DNA from: Pontibacter beigongshangensis
Lineage (GTDB): Bacteria; Bacteroidota; Bacteroidia; Cytophagales; Hymenobacteraceae
Assembly (NCBI RefSeq): GCF_014332515.1
Contig: NZ_VFSD01000007.1
Coordinates: forward strand, 154,807 to 218,806
Direction of reading: 5' to 3'
DNA: 64,000 bases
A program made the position numbers and the translations under genes. This document shows, one piece after another, positions 46,061-55,154 of this stretch (position 1 is its first letter; every line of letters starts with the position of its first letter). Under the pieces are notes generated by a model. The model was not told the DNA's origin and did no database searches. It saw only the letters and a list, made by a program, of their open reading frames with translations.

Positions 46061-46891
46061 ATGACCGCAACAAACTTAACCCCCGCTCAAAAATCGCAAT
46101 ACGAACAGGATGGTTACCTGATCATAAATAACTTTTTAAATAAGGAAGAAGTGGCGCTGCTTTACGGCCTGGCTGTAGAAGATGCGCAACTCCGCAAAAA
46201 TGCCTTCGAGTTCAAAGACCAAAGCGGCAAGCATACCAAACTTACACTATGGTTCACGCCCGGCGACGATACCTTTGGCCTGCTCACGCGCAGCGAAAGG
46301 CTGGTGCATGCCGCGCAGTCGCTGCTGGGCGAAGGAGAAGTTTGCCATTTCCACTCCAAGCTGATGCAGAAGGAGCCGGAAGTAGGAGGGGCATGGGAGT
46401 GGCACCAGGACTATGGCTATTGGTATAAAAACGGATTTCTGTACCCCGATGCCATGCTCAGCGTGATGCTGGCCCTGACCGAGGCCACCAAACTGAACGG
46501 CTGCCTGCAGGTGCTGAAAGGCTCTCATAAAATGGGCCGCTTCGAGCATAACTTTGCCGGCGAGCAGCAGGGCGCTGATATGGCCTTTGTGGAAGAAGCC
46601 ATAAAATTATGCGAAAGAGTGCACGTGGAGCTGGCGCCGGGCGATGTGCTGTTTTTCCACCCGAACCTGCTGCACATGTCGGAGGCCAACTTGTCTGACA
46701 AGCCGCGCTGGTCGCTGATCTCGGCCTATAACCTGAGCTTCAACGTGCCTTTCCGCGAGAAGAATACCTCCTGCATAACCCCGGTAAAAGTAGTTCCTGA
46801 CACCGCCATCCTCGAGAGAGAGCCGGTGGGACTGTCGGCGCAGACGGATTTTCTGAACAAGGAGGACGAAATTACCTTGAAAGTTAAATAA
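46061..46891 (+). CDS. Phytanoyl-CoA dioxygenase (PhyH)-family Fe(II)/2-oxoglutarate oxygenase
   Basis: A 276-residue protein from the ATG at 46061 (MTATNLTPAQ; a TTG two codons earlier is less likely). The double-stranded beta-helix iron site is complete: His115-x-Asp117 in EWHQDYGYW and His205 in PNLLHMSEANLS, with Arg216 (DKPRWSLISAYN) for 2-oxoglutarate. PhyH-family enzymes hydroxylate diverse small molecules and are not limited to CoA esters. The gene leads a block containing an oxidoreductase and an isomerase-like protein (21-bp gap to the next gene), so oxidation or demethylation of a modified sugar is a reasonable guess. Confidence 0.9.
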   Translation: MTATNLTPAQKSQYEQDGYLIINNFLNKEEVALLYGLAVEDAQLRKNAFEFKDQSGKHTKLTLWFTPGDDTFGLLTRSERLVHAAQSLLGEGEVCHFHSKLMQKEPEVGGAWEWHQDYGYWYKNGFLYPDAMLSVMLALTEATKLNGCLQVLKGSHKMGRFEHNFAGEQQGADMAFVEEAIKLCERVHVELAPGDVLFFHPNLLHMSEANLSDKPRWSLISAYNLSFNVPFREKNTSCITPVKVVPDTAILEREPVGLSAQTDFLNKEDEITLKVK

Positions 46892-46912
46892 GTTTAAACA
46901 GAACGCATAACA

Positions 46913-48028
46913 ATGGATACATCGTTAGATATTCAGTTAAACTACCTCCCGCGCCTGCCCAAGAACCTGGATATGGGCATTGGCTGTATCGGTTCCGGCT
47001 TTATCATGGCCGACTGCCACCTGGTGGCATACCGGCAGGCTGGCTTTAACCCGGTGGCCATCGCCTCGCGGCACCGCACCAACAGCCAGGCCGTAGGTGA
47101 CAGGCACAACATCGAAAAAGTGTACGATACCTACCAGGAACTGCTCAGAGATCCTGCTGTGTCCATTGTAGACATTGCCGTGCCGCCCAATTTTCAGTTG
47201 GAGATTGTGCGGGAGGCCGTAAAGCATGCCGACCACATAAAAGGTATCCTGGTGCAGAAGCCCATGGCTGTAAATTACCAGGAGGCCAAAGAAATTGTGC
47301 GCCTGTGTGCTGAAGCGGGCATCAAACTGGGCGTAAACCAGAACATGCGCTACGACCAGTCCATCAGGGCCTGTAAGTCGCTGCTGGACCAGGGAGTGCT
47401 GGGCCGGCCGGTTTTCGCCTCTATCGACATGCGGGCCATTCCGCACTGGATGCCCTGGCAGAAGGAGCTCGGCTGGGCGACCCTCCGCACCATGAGCATT
47501 CACCACCTCGACGCCTTTAGGTTCCTGTTCGGTGACCCCGACCGCGTGTTCTGCAGCGTGACCGAAGATCCGCGCAACGGCAAGGATTTCCGGCACGAAG
47601 ACGGCGTGGCACTTTATATTCTGGAGTACGACAACGGCCTTCGCACCTCCGCCTGGGACGACGTTTGGACCGGCCCAAGCCGCGAAGGAGCAGCCAGCGA
47701 CATTTATATTAACTGGCGCGTAGAAGGCACCGAAGGTACCGCCAAAGGCAGCATCGGCTGGCCCTCTTACCCGCAGCGCACCCCCAGCACCCTCGACTAC
47801 ACCACCATACAGGAAGGGGAGAAGTGGCAGAAGCCGCGTTGGGACGAGGTCTGGTTCCCGGATGCCTTTATGGGGCCGATGGCGCAGCTGATGTGCGCCA
47901 TAGAAGACGATACCACACCGGAGCTTAGTGGGGAAGACAACCTGAAAACCATGGCGCTGGTAGAAGCCTGCCACGTATCGTACCGCGAACACCGGGCCGT
48001 GCCGATCCAGGAAATTCTGGCAACCTGA
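46913..48028 (+). CDS. Gfo/Idh/MocA-family oxidoreductase 2
   Basis: A 371-residue dehydrogenase with Rossmann motif [15 protein letters not shown] (22-36), QKP in place of EKP (115-117, ILVQKPMAV), [20 protein letters not shown] (catalytic-type His and Asp) and [13 protein letters not shown]. It is a paralogue of oxidoreductase 1 at 40413, with the same unusual QKP. It is 21 bp downstream of the PhyH gene, and a 224-bp spacer with an inverted repeat separates it from the isomerase-like gene. Confidence 0.92.
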   Translation: MDTSLDIQLNYLPRLPKNLDMGIGCIGSGFIMADCHLVAYRQAGFNPVAIASRHRTNSQAVGDRHNIEKVYDTYQELLRDPAVSIVDIAVPPNFQLEIVREAVKHADHIKGILVQKPMAVNYQEAKEIVRLCAEAGIKLGVNQNMRYDQSIRACKSLLDQGVLGRPVFASIDMRAIPHWMPWQKELGWATLRTMSIHHLDAFRFLFGDPDRVFCSVTEDPRNGKDFRHEDGVALYILEYDNGLRTSAWDDVWTGPSREGAASDIYINWRVEGTEGTAKGSIGWPSYPQRTPSTLDYTTIQEGEKWQKPRWDEVWFPDAFMGPMAQLMCAIEDDTTPELSGEDNLKTMALVEACHVSYREHRAVPIQEILAT

Positions 48029-48252
48029 TAAAAGACATAAGATATCAGACGCAAGACACAGGACTTTTTAACGGTAAGATCGACGCTGCTTTTGTGGTTA
48101 GAACAGCATTTGATCTTCCGGGGTTTGCTCCTGAAAAGCTTTGTTTGCGATAGAGAAGTTGGTAAGGAAAGGAGAAAGCTTGAGAAAGTCCTGTGTCTGG
48201 CGTCCACTAACAAATAAACACGAAATCATATACCTAATCCTTACTATTAACT
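48029..48252. repeat. Intergenic inverted-repeat element (module D)
   Basis: CAGACGCAAGACACAGGACT (from 48047) and AAGTCCTGTGTCTGGCGTC (48186-48204) form arms about 120 bp apart. Single copies of the same word lie at 25686-25714 and 52872-52888. Confidence 0.7.
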
Positions 48253-49158
48253 ATGATACAAGTCGGCATATTTACAGGCTATTTCCCTTACACCTTAAAC
48301 GAAACTGCGAGCAAGATCCGGGAGCTCGGTTTTAACACCGTGCAGCTCGACCTGAGCTTTAAAGACATGGATCTGTCTACAGACCAGATCACCGCCGAAA
48401 AGTGCAGGAAAATCCGTGATACGTTCCGGCGGCACAACCTGCCCATTTCCTGCATCTCGGGCTACACCAACCTGGTGCACCCCGATCCGGCCAAACGGCA
48501 GGCCAACCTGAAGCACCTGAAGCAACTCATCCGCTTCGCGCACGACATGGGCTCGCCCTATGTGATCAGCGAGACAGGCACTTTCGATGCCGACAGCGAC
48601 TGGGTGCATCACCCCAAAAACAAAACAGAGGAAGGCTATGAAGATTGTGTGAGGGTAATCCAGGATATCGTGGATTTCTCACGGGAGCATGGCGTTACGT
48701 TCCTGGCCGAAACCTATGTGAATAACGTGATCGGCTCGGTGGAAGAGACGCTGCGCCTGTTTGCCGATGTGACCGACCCGCACCTGGGCCTGCTCATGGA
48801 CCCTACCAACTACTTCGAGGAGCACAACATCGACCAGATGGACCAGACGCTGAACTATATCTTTAACGCGCTCTCACACCGGATCAAGATCTCGCATGCC
48901 AAAGATGTGAAGCGTGCCTCATCGGCACAGGGCGTAAGAATGGCCGACATAGATGCCAGCGAGGCGCACACCCTGCGTGGCGTGGGCACCATCGAGTTGC
49001 CGGCGCCCGGTCTTGGCTCCCTGAACTACGACCTGTACCTGCAGCGCCTGAGCCGCGACCACCCCAACATCCCGATCATTATAGAGCACCTCGAAGAAGA
49101 AGATGTGCCGCGCGCCAAGCAGTTCCTGGACGAGAAGCTGCTCGTAAACGGCTGCTGA
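48253..49158 (+). CDS. Sugar phosphate isomerase/epimerase-like TIM barrel protein 2
   Basis: A 301-residue xylose-isomerase-like (AP_endonuc_2) protein, distinct from protein 1. Starts MIQVGIFTGYFP. Metal ligands are suggested by Glu in VTFLAETYVNN, Asp in LGLLMDPTNYF, His in IKISHAKDV and Glu in IPIIIEHLEEED. It follows an oxidoreductase gene, the common pairing in 3-keto-sugar and inositol-like pathways. Reaction unknown. Confidence 0.9.
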   Translation: MIQVGIFTGYFPYTLNETASKIRELGFNTVQLDLSFKDMDLSTDQITAEKCRKIRDTFRRHNLPISCISGYTNLVHPDPAKRQANLKHLKQLIRFAHDMGSPYVISETGTFDADSDWVHHPKNKTEEGYEDCVRVIQDIVDFSREHGVTFLAETYVNNVIGSVEETLRLFADVTDPHLGLLMDPTNYFEEHNIDQMDQTLNYIFNALSHRIKISHAKDVKRASSAQGVRMADIDASEAHTLRGVGTIELPAPGLGSLNYDLYLQRLSRDHPNIPIIIEHLEEEDVPRAKQFLDEKLLVNGC

Positions 49159-49169
49159 CTAATAAAATA

Positions 49170-49220
49170 AGTTATCGGCCAGCGTGGACCACGTGCTCTG
49201 TTCACGTTGGTTGATAACTT
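49170..49220 (+). terminator. Imperfect hairpin after isomerase-like protein 2
   Basis: AAGTTATCGGCCAGCGTG and CACGTTGGTTGATAACTT, three mismatches, no T-tract. Confidence 0.45.
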
Positions 49221-49247
49221 GCCTCCTGACAGGCCTTTCTGTTTGAT

Positions 49248-49286
49248 AATTGCTGGCTTCTGGTTGTTAATTGGTTAAATGGATGA
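49248..49286 (+). repeat. Intergenic repeat module C, copy 3
   Basis: AATTGCTGGCTTCTGGTTGT then TAATTGGTTAAATGG, preceded by a decayed family B sequence (GCCTCCTGACAGGCC, 49219). Confidence 0.55.
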
Positions 49287-49360
49287 TGTGGAGGTGAAAT
49301 TTTGAGTAATTGAGGGATACTTGAAAAACCAACTCTTAAAAAGGTTTTGTGTCCCATTCA

Positions 49361-49415
49361 GCAGCAGTAGCAGAGCCTCCGAAAGGCTGGAAGGGTCGAA
49401 ATCATTAGCATAATT
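49361..49415 (+). repeat. Intergenic repeat family B, copy 14 (with insertion)
   Basis: GCAGCAGTAGCAGAGCCTCC, GAAAGGCTGGAAGGG and ATCATTAGCATAATTG. Confidence 0.7.
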
Positions 49416-49600
49416 GCCCCTAGCAGCTATTCCTTTAATTTGATACGAGGGCTTCTCCAAATTATAAATTATAGCAAATCGGCTTTCTGGCAGCTTAGCA
49501 AGCATCAAACCTTTCTGAAAATCAAAGTGGAGGAGTACCAGCCGGTATGCATAATTACCCGAATACCTGAAGACAAAAGTCTAGGATCTGACATCTAAAC

Positions 49601-49652
49601 AACAGCAGCAGCAGAGGTAGGCTCCGGAGGGGCTTTTTTATTTGAATAATTG
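49601..49652 (+). repeat. Intergenic repeat family B, copy 15
   Basis: CAGCAGCAGCAGAGGTAGGC, TCCGGAGGGGC and TTTGAATAATTG. 163 bp before the SusC 3 start. Confidence 0.8.
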
Positions 49653-49814
49653 CTGCTGTGCTCCCTTATTCAGCATTTGCCATTCTGGCAAGTCCGGCAC
49701 CACCTGGTTATTGCTTTCCACTATTCATATTCCATTCACCATCTGAGGCATGTTTTTTATACAGGATACATGAGCGCAACTGACGATTCACTTTTAAACT
49801 TTAACTCCATCAAG

Positions 49815-52784
49815 ATGAAACATATTTTACTGAGAGAGCTGAGATACATATTTGTACTCCCTCTGCTGTTTTTGATCTGCCACAGTGCATCTGCCCAGGG
49901 GCACACCGTGCAGGGCAGGGTTACCGACGAAAATGGCGCAGGCCTGCCCGGGGTGACCGTTATGGAGAAAGGCACGACCAGAGGAGCAGCCACCGATCTG
50001 GATGGAAACTTCTCGTTCCAGGCCTCGGCCGGTACCGGAACCCTGGTGGTGTCTTTTGTGGGCTACCAATCGCAGGAAATTAACATTAACAACCGTGCCA
50101 CCATCAACATCAGCATGCGGCCAGATGCCCGCGCGCTCGATGAAGTAGTGGTGGTAGGCTACGGCACGGCCCGCGTAAAAGACATTACAGGATCTGTAGC
50201 CCGGGTGGGTGAAAAAGATTTTAACGTGGGTATCAATACCTCTCCAGAGCAGCTGATACAAGGCAAAGTAGCGGGTGTAAACATCGTGAACAACAGCGGT
50301 GCGCCGGGCGGGGAGGTAACTTTCCGGATCAGGGGTACTTCTTCGGTTCGCTCCGGCAACCAGCCGCTGTTTGTAGTGGATGGCGTGCCTTTAGATGGCC
50401 GGAACACCAAACCGGCTGCAGCAGCCGGTGAACTGGGCAGCCCGGCGGGGTCCAACCCGCTCAACTTCCTGAACCCGAACGATATCGCCACCATCGACGT
50501 GCTGAAAGATGCCTCGGCCACGGCCATATACGGTGCCAGGGGGGCCAACGGTGTGGTGATCATCACGACCAAAAAAGGGAAGCAAGGCGCTCCTACGCTG
50601 AACGTGGACATGTCTACGGGTGTGAGCATGCTGGCCCGCAAGCCCGACCTGATGGATGGGAACACATTTCGTCAGGGGCTGGCACTCCGCCAGATCGAGA
50701 ACCGGGATGGCGGCGGCAATGTAGACGCCCTGGATGAAATTACCCGCACAGCCCAGACGCAGATAGCCAACGTATCGATGTCGGGAGGAAACGACAAAGC
50801 CAATTACCGCCTGTCGCTGGGTTACCACGACCAGGAAGGTATTATCAAGAAGTCAGGCTTTAAGAAGTACACCGGTAGTTTTACAGGCACCTACAGCTTT
50901 TTGCCGGAAGACAGGCTGAAAGTAGACGTAAACCTGATCGTAGCCAACACCATCGAGAATGGCGCTCCTATTGCCGAGAACTCCAACGTGAACGGGAGCC
51001 TTATCGGTAACGCCCTCGAGTGGAACCCGACGGTGCCTTTCAGAAATCCGGATGGTACCTTTGTCCAGCGTGTGTATGGCACCAGTGTATCGGGCCTTCC
51101 CACCAACCCGGCTGCCCTGCTCGCCTATTACAACGACGTAACCAACATCACCAACGTGCTGGGCAATGTAGGTGCCACCTTCACCATTCTGGAAGGGCTC
51201 GACTACCGGGCAAGCCTGGGCATGAACCAGTCTAAAGGCAACAGAGCCATCGATACTTCCGGCGACCTGTTCCTTTCTACCATCACCGATATAGGGCTGG
51301 CCGTGGTAAACAACTCCACGCTCACCAGCAGCACCCTGACCCATACGTTAAACTTTAACCGGGAAGTGTCGGATGGCCTTACCTTGGACCTGCTGGCTGG
51401 TTACGAGTATCAGACCTACAAAAACAGAACCTTCGACATTACGGCCAGAGGCTTCACCTCCTTCGACCTAAGAGGATCTGATATCCTGCAGAACGCCAGA
51501 AGAGACCAGGTAAACATCAGCTCTTACCAGGACCCTACTAACGAGATCCAGTCTTACTTTGGCCGTGCCAACCTCAATTTCTCAGACCGGTACCTGCTTA
51601 CTGCCACCATGCGGGCAGATGGTTCCACCAAGTTTGGCCGCAACAACAAGTATGGCTACTTCCCGTCGTTTGCAGGCGCCTGGGTACTGTCTGAGGAGCA
51701 GTTCCTGGCTGGCACCGAAAAGCTGAGCAACCTGAAGCTTCGACTGGGCTGGGGTAAAACTGGCAATCAGGAGTTTCCGGCTGGCTCTTCGCAGGAGCGC
51801 TATGCGTTTGGTTTGCAAAGTATAGCACTGGCTAACGTGGCTAACCCGGATCTGAAATGGGAAACTACCGAAACCATAAACCTGGGCTTAGACTTCGGCT
51901 TCTTCAACAACAGGTTGAGCGGTACGATCGAGTTTTTCGACAAGGCCACCAAAGATCTGCTGTTCAGGCTGCCTGCCCTGCAACCGGCCCCTACGGCTAA
52001 CTACTGGACCAACCTGCCGGCCACTGTTAAAAACACCGGTGTGGAACTGTTGCTGAGCGGACTGATCATCGAAAACGACAAGTGGATGTGGGAAGTAGGC
52101 ATGAACGCAACCTACCTGAGGAACAAACTGGAAGGCTACACCGGAGCTCCGGTGCTGACAGGCCAGATAAACGGCAACGGCCTGGGCGAAGGCAGCAACA
52201 GCCAGCGCCTGGCAAACGGGCAGCCGCTGTTCGCCTTCCATATGCGCGAGTTCCTGGGCTTCGACGACGACGGCGCTGCCCAATACAGCCAGGAGGCGGA
52301 TTTTGTGGGCGACCCGAACCCGAATTACCTGCTGGGCTTCAACACAAACCTGAGCAGGGGCAAGTTCCATTTCAACATGAACTTTAATGGCGCTTTCGGG
52401 CACCAGCTCTACAACAACACTGCCAATGCCGTGATCACGGCTGCCAACTTTGGCCTGGGCCGCAACGCTACTTCTGATATTGCCCTTGGCCCTGAGAGCC
52501 TGAGCAACTCCAATGTGGTGTCGACCAGGTACCTGGAAAGCGGTGACTTTCTGAGGCTGCAGAGCGCCGCTTTGGGGTACACCATCGGTAATATTGGCAA
52601 TGCCTTTAAAAATGCCCGCCTCTACCTGACTGGCCAGAACCTGCTGCTCTTCACCAACTACAGCGGCTTCGACCCTGAAGTAAACACCAACCGTGGCGTG
52701 AATGGCGTGCCATCATTCGGTATTGAGTACACGCCCTATCCCATGGCCCGAAATTTCACACTTGGCTTTAATGTTTCTTTCTAA
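49815..52784 (+). CDS. SusC-like TonB-dependent receptor 3
   Basis: The ATG at 49815 gives 989 residues and a clean signal peptide (MKHILLRELRYIF... SASAQ, 1-28); the 55 codons upstream in frame run through repeat-adjacent sequence. CarboxypepD_reg-like domain about 30-110 (GRVTDENGAGLPGVTVMEKG), plug with VVVVGYGTARVKDITGSV and VLKDASATAIYGARGANGV, then the barrel. It resembles SusC 2 in the first domain but lacks its low-complexity insert. SusD 3 follows after 130 bp. Confidence 0.95.
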   Translation: MKHILLRELRYIFVLPLLFLICHSASAQGHTVQGRVTDENGAGLPGVTVMEKGTTRGAATDLDGNFSFQASAGTGTLVVSFVGYQSQEININNRATINISMRPDARALDEVVVVGYGTARVKDITGSVARVGEKDFNVGINTSPEQLIQGKVAGVNIVNNSGAPGGEVTFRIRGTSSVRSGNQPLFVVDGVPLDGRNTKPAAAAGELGSPAGSNPLNFLNPNDIATIDVLKDASATAIYGARGANGVVIITTKKGKQGAPTLNVDMSTGVSMLARKPDLMDGNTFRQGLALRQIENRDGGGNVDALDEITRTAQTQIANVSMSGGNDKANYRLSLGYHDQEGIIKKSGFKKYTGSFTGTYSFLPEDRLKVDVNLIVANTIENGAPIAENSNVNGSLIGNALEWNPTVPFRNPDGTFVQRVYGTSVSGLPTNPAALLAYYNDVTNITNVLGNVGATFTILEGLDYRASLGMNQSKGNRAIDTSGDLFLSTITDIGLAVVNNSTLTSSTLTHTLNFNREVSDGLTLDLLAGYEYQTYKNRTFDITARGFTSFDLRGSDILQNARRDQVNISSYQDPTNEIQSYFGRANLNFSDRYLLTATMRADGSTKFGRNNKYGYFPSFAGAWVLSEEQFLAGTEKLSNLKLRLGWGKTGNQEFPAGSSQERYAFGLQSIALANVANPDLKWETTETINLGLDFGFFNNRLSGTIEFFDKATKDLLFRLPALQPAPTANYWTNLPATVKNTGVELLLSGLIIENDKWMWEVGMNATYLRNKLEGYTGAPVLTGQINGNGLGEGSNSQRLANGQPLFAFHMREFLGFDDDGAAQYSQEADFVGDPNPNYLLGFNTNLSRGKFHFNMNFNGAFGHQLYNNTANAVITAANFGLGRNATSDIALGPESLSNSNVVSTRYLESGDFLRLQSAALGYTIGNIGNAFKNARLYLTGQNLLLFTNYSGFDPEVNTNRGVNGVPSFGIEYTPYPMARNFTLGFNVSF

Positions 52785-52914
52785 GCACCAGGAACATGTA
52801 AGGTTGATAATATGAAGAATTCGGACCAGATGGGAAGCAAAACTAAACCTGTGGCATAAAAAAGTAATAGCCTTGTGTCCTGTGTCTCTTTTTTAACTGT
52901 TAAATTTTTTGAAG

Positions 52915-54405
52915 ATGAAATCTCTAAAATATATAGCCCTGAGTCTGGCGCTGGCCGGTTGCACCGACCTGGCCGAACAAGTACACTCTGAACTGCCCTC
53001 TGACAAAGCCAGGGCGTTTCTGGAGGAGAACGTGAACTTCCCCTCTATGCTCGAGCGCGTGTACCGCGATTTCGACAACCCCTTTGTACAACATGGTGCC
53101 TCGGTATGGGTAATAGATGAGATCAGCGGCGATGCCATGATCTGTCCGTCCAGGCCTTCGGGCTGGGACAATGGCGGGGTATACCGCGACCTGCACCAGC
53201 ACACCTGGCGGGCCGACCATGCCTACCTGCGGCAGGTGTGGGAGCGCATGAACCGGGGCGTTTTTGATGCCACCAACGTGCTTAACTTTAACCCCACGCC
53301 AGAGGTAGCGGCAGAGGCCCGATTCCTGCGCGCCTATTTCATGTTCACGCTGCTGGACCTCTACGACAGGGTGCCTTACCGGGAGCCTGGCTCCAACCTC
53401 CTAAACCCGCCAGTGGTGTATACCGGCACCGAGGCCATCAACTTTATCATCAAGGAAGTGGAAGAGGCGCTGCCGCTGCTCTCCGACACGGCCCCTGCCT
53501 TTAAGGCCTCTAAAAATGCAGCCCGTGGTTTCCTGACCAGGCTGTACCTTAACAAAGGCGTGTATGCCGACAGAGCCAATCCGCAGTTCAACAACGCCGA
53601 CTTGGATAAGGTAATTCAGTATGCCGACGCCATTACCGGAAAGTCGATAAACTTTTACTGGGACAGCTTCGGGCCGGACAATAACACCAAATCTACGGAG
53701 TTGCTCTTCACCATCGAGGGGCAGGGCGGCGTGCGCTCGCACTCTTTGTATGTGCTCTGGAATGCCATTTTCCCTGGCGAAATGACCCTGCCAAACGGTG
53801 GCGGCTGGAACGGTTTTGCCGCCGTGGGAGATTTTTACGATACCTTCGAGCAGAACGACATCAGGAGATACTACGAGCACCCGATCACCAAAGAAAGAGG
53901 CTACAACGCCGGATTCCTGGTGGGACAGCAGTACAATCCTAACGGTGAACCAATACCGAATGTGGTGTTTACCAAGGAGATACCAACCATCGTAGGGGCC
54001 GGCTTATTTCATGGCGTGCGTCCGGTAAAATATATTCCGGACTATGTGAACAAGACAGCTGCCGACAACGACTATGCACTGATCCGTTATACGGATGTGC
54101 TGCTCATGAAAGCAGAAGCGCTGCTGCGCAAAGGCATGGAGAGCGAAGCACTCGCCATTGTAAACAGTGTCCGGACCAACAGAGGTGTAGCTGCTTATCC
54201 GTCGCTCACCCTGGATAACCTGCTGGCAGAGCGTGGCCGGGAGCTTAACGCTGAAGGGCTGCGCCGCACAGACCTGGTACGATACGGGAAATTCCTGCAG
54301 CCATGGCACCTGAAGCCGGCCTCCGACCCAAAACGCCTGGTGTTCCCCGTGCCGCCTGCTGATGTGCTGGCCAACCCGAACCTGGAGCAGAACCCGGGTT
54401 ACTAA
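52915..54405 (+). CDS. SusD/RagB-family surface lipoprotein 3
   Basis: A 496-residue protein from the ATG at 52915 (MKSLKYIALSLALAGC), a lipoprotein signal with Cys at 16; the frame is open from a TTG two codons earlier. Family patterns: EARFLRAYFMFTLLDLYDRVP near 140, RYTDVLLMKAEALLRKG near 390 and LLAERGRELNAEGLRRTDLVRYG near 440. It is the lid partner of SusC 3. A strong terminator follows. Confidence 0.94.
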   Translation: MKSLKYIALSLALAGCTDLAEQVHSELPSDKARAFLEENVNFPSMLERVYRDFDNPFVQHGASVWVIDEISGDAMICPSRPSGWDNGGVYRDLHQHTWRADHAYLRQVWERMNRGVFDATNVLNFNPTPEVAAEARFLRAYFMFTLLDLYDRVPYREPGSNLLNPPVVYTGTEAINFIIKEVEEALPLLSDTAPAFKASKNAARGFLTRLYLNKGVYADRANPQFNNADLDKVIQYADAITGKSINFYWDSFGPDNNTKSTELLFTIEGQGGVRSHSLYVLWNAIFPGEMTLPNGGGWNGFAAVGDFYDTFEQNDIRRYYEHPITKERGYNAGFLVGQQYNPNGEPIPNVVFTKEIPTIVGAGLFHGVRPVKYIPDYVNKTAADNDYALIRYTDVLLMKAEALLRKGMESEALAIVNSVRTNRGVAAYPSLTLDNLLAERGRELNAEGLRRTDLVRYGKFLQPWHLKPASDPKRLVFPVPPADVLANPNLEQNPGY

Positions 54406-54434
54406 GCAAGGCATCCGAAGAGACTATTGAAAAC

Positions 54435-54487
54435 AAAGATGGAGTACCCGTTTTTCATCGGCAGATGGTGGCGGGTATTCCATCTTT
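54435..54487 (+). terminator. Intrinsic terminator after SusD 3
   Basis: AAAGATGGAGTACCCG (54435-54450) and CGGGTATTCCATCTTT (54472-54487), then TTC. One G-T pair. Confidence 0.85.
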
Positions 54488-54531
54488 TTCAGTTTGAAGG
54501 AGGCAGAACTTTCGCGATGCACGCAAGGGGG

Positions 54532-54573
54532 CAATTATTCTAATGAATTTGCCCCTCCGGAGGTTCTGCTGCT
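54532..54573 (-). repeat. Intergenic repeat family B, copy 16
   Basis: CAATTATTCTAATGAATTTG, CCCCTCCGGAGGTTC and TGCTGC. Confidence 0.85.
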
Positions 54574-54694
54574 GATTAGCTACTGAATATTAGATAACAG
54601 GTTTAAGATGAAAAGCATTACTGTTTTTCTGGAATGCGTTGATATTTAGTTGTTGATTGCTTCCCAAAACTTACAGTCTGCATTAAATTGTAAT

Positions 54695-54851
54695 TTGTCC
54701 CCCTTTGAAGGGGGTAGGGGGATGAATTCCTTCAAGTTTTATTTATTTAGCTGTCTTGGGTTAATCTGAGTTATGTAGAATACTGACTGCAAATCCATTT
54801 TTATGACTATGATCCGGCAATCATCCCCCTGCCCCCTTCAAAGGGGGACAA
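54695..54851. repeat. 157-bp element with 31-bp inverted arms
   Basis: Left arm 54695-54725 and right arm 54821-54851 match at 30 of 31 positions. Each arm holds the palindrome CCCCCTTTGAAGGGGG. The 95-bp centre has no reading frame. Similar G/C-tract repeats are known to be common between genes of Bacteroidota. Confidence 0.85.
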
Positions 54852-54908
54852 GATGTGCCAGACGTAACATCAGTAAATAAGGAACAGTGTATAACTATTT
54901 TCTAAAGT

Positions 54909-54950
54909 CCAAATCAACAATTTAGCCATTTAACAATCAACAACCAGCAA
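54909..54950 (-). repeat. Intergenic repeat module C, copy 4
   Basis: CAAATCAACAATTTAGCC, ATTTAACAATCAACAACCAG. Joins directly to family B copy 17. Confidence 0.6.
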
Positions 54951-54995
54951 TTAATTGAATGAAATAGGCCCTCCGGAGGTTTTTGCTGCCGCTGC
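54948..54995 (-). repeat. Intergenic repeat family B, copy 17
   Basis: CAATTAATTGAATGAAATAG, GCCCTCCGGAGG and GCTGCCGCTGCTGC. Confidence 0.8.
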
Positions 54996-55154
54996 TGCAC
55001 CTCAGGGCAAAGCGCTTATTATTTCTAATTTTTAATTTCTAGTTTATATACACGGAGGTGTTATCAAAAAAATGGCTAAATAGCGTTAGTAAAATTTCAT
55101 TGTTTCATTCATAAATAAGATATTTATGGATGAATTGCATCTAAAGAATCAGAT

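Larger units (their letters stand above)
49159..49814. other. 656-bp intergenic region before SusC 3
   Basis: A terminator-like inverted repeat (AAGTTATC ... GATAACTT, 49170-49220), module C copy 3, family B copies 14 and 15, and a word like module A (AAAAGTCTAGGATCTGACAT, 49576). No gene. Confidence 0.6.
54406..55154. other. 749-bp intergenic region with three repeat types
   Basis: Terminator, family B copies 16 and 17 (both minus), a 157-bp element with 31-bp inverted arms, module C, and a weak operator-like TAGCGTTAGTAA at 55081-55092. No gene. Confidence 0.6.

Noticed and set aside
46937..47992. 351-codon minus-strand frame
   Set aside because: Exactly covers oxidoreductase 2 on the other strand and has no family-like motifs.
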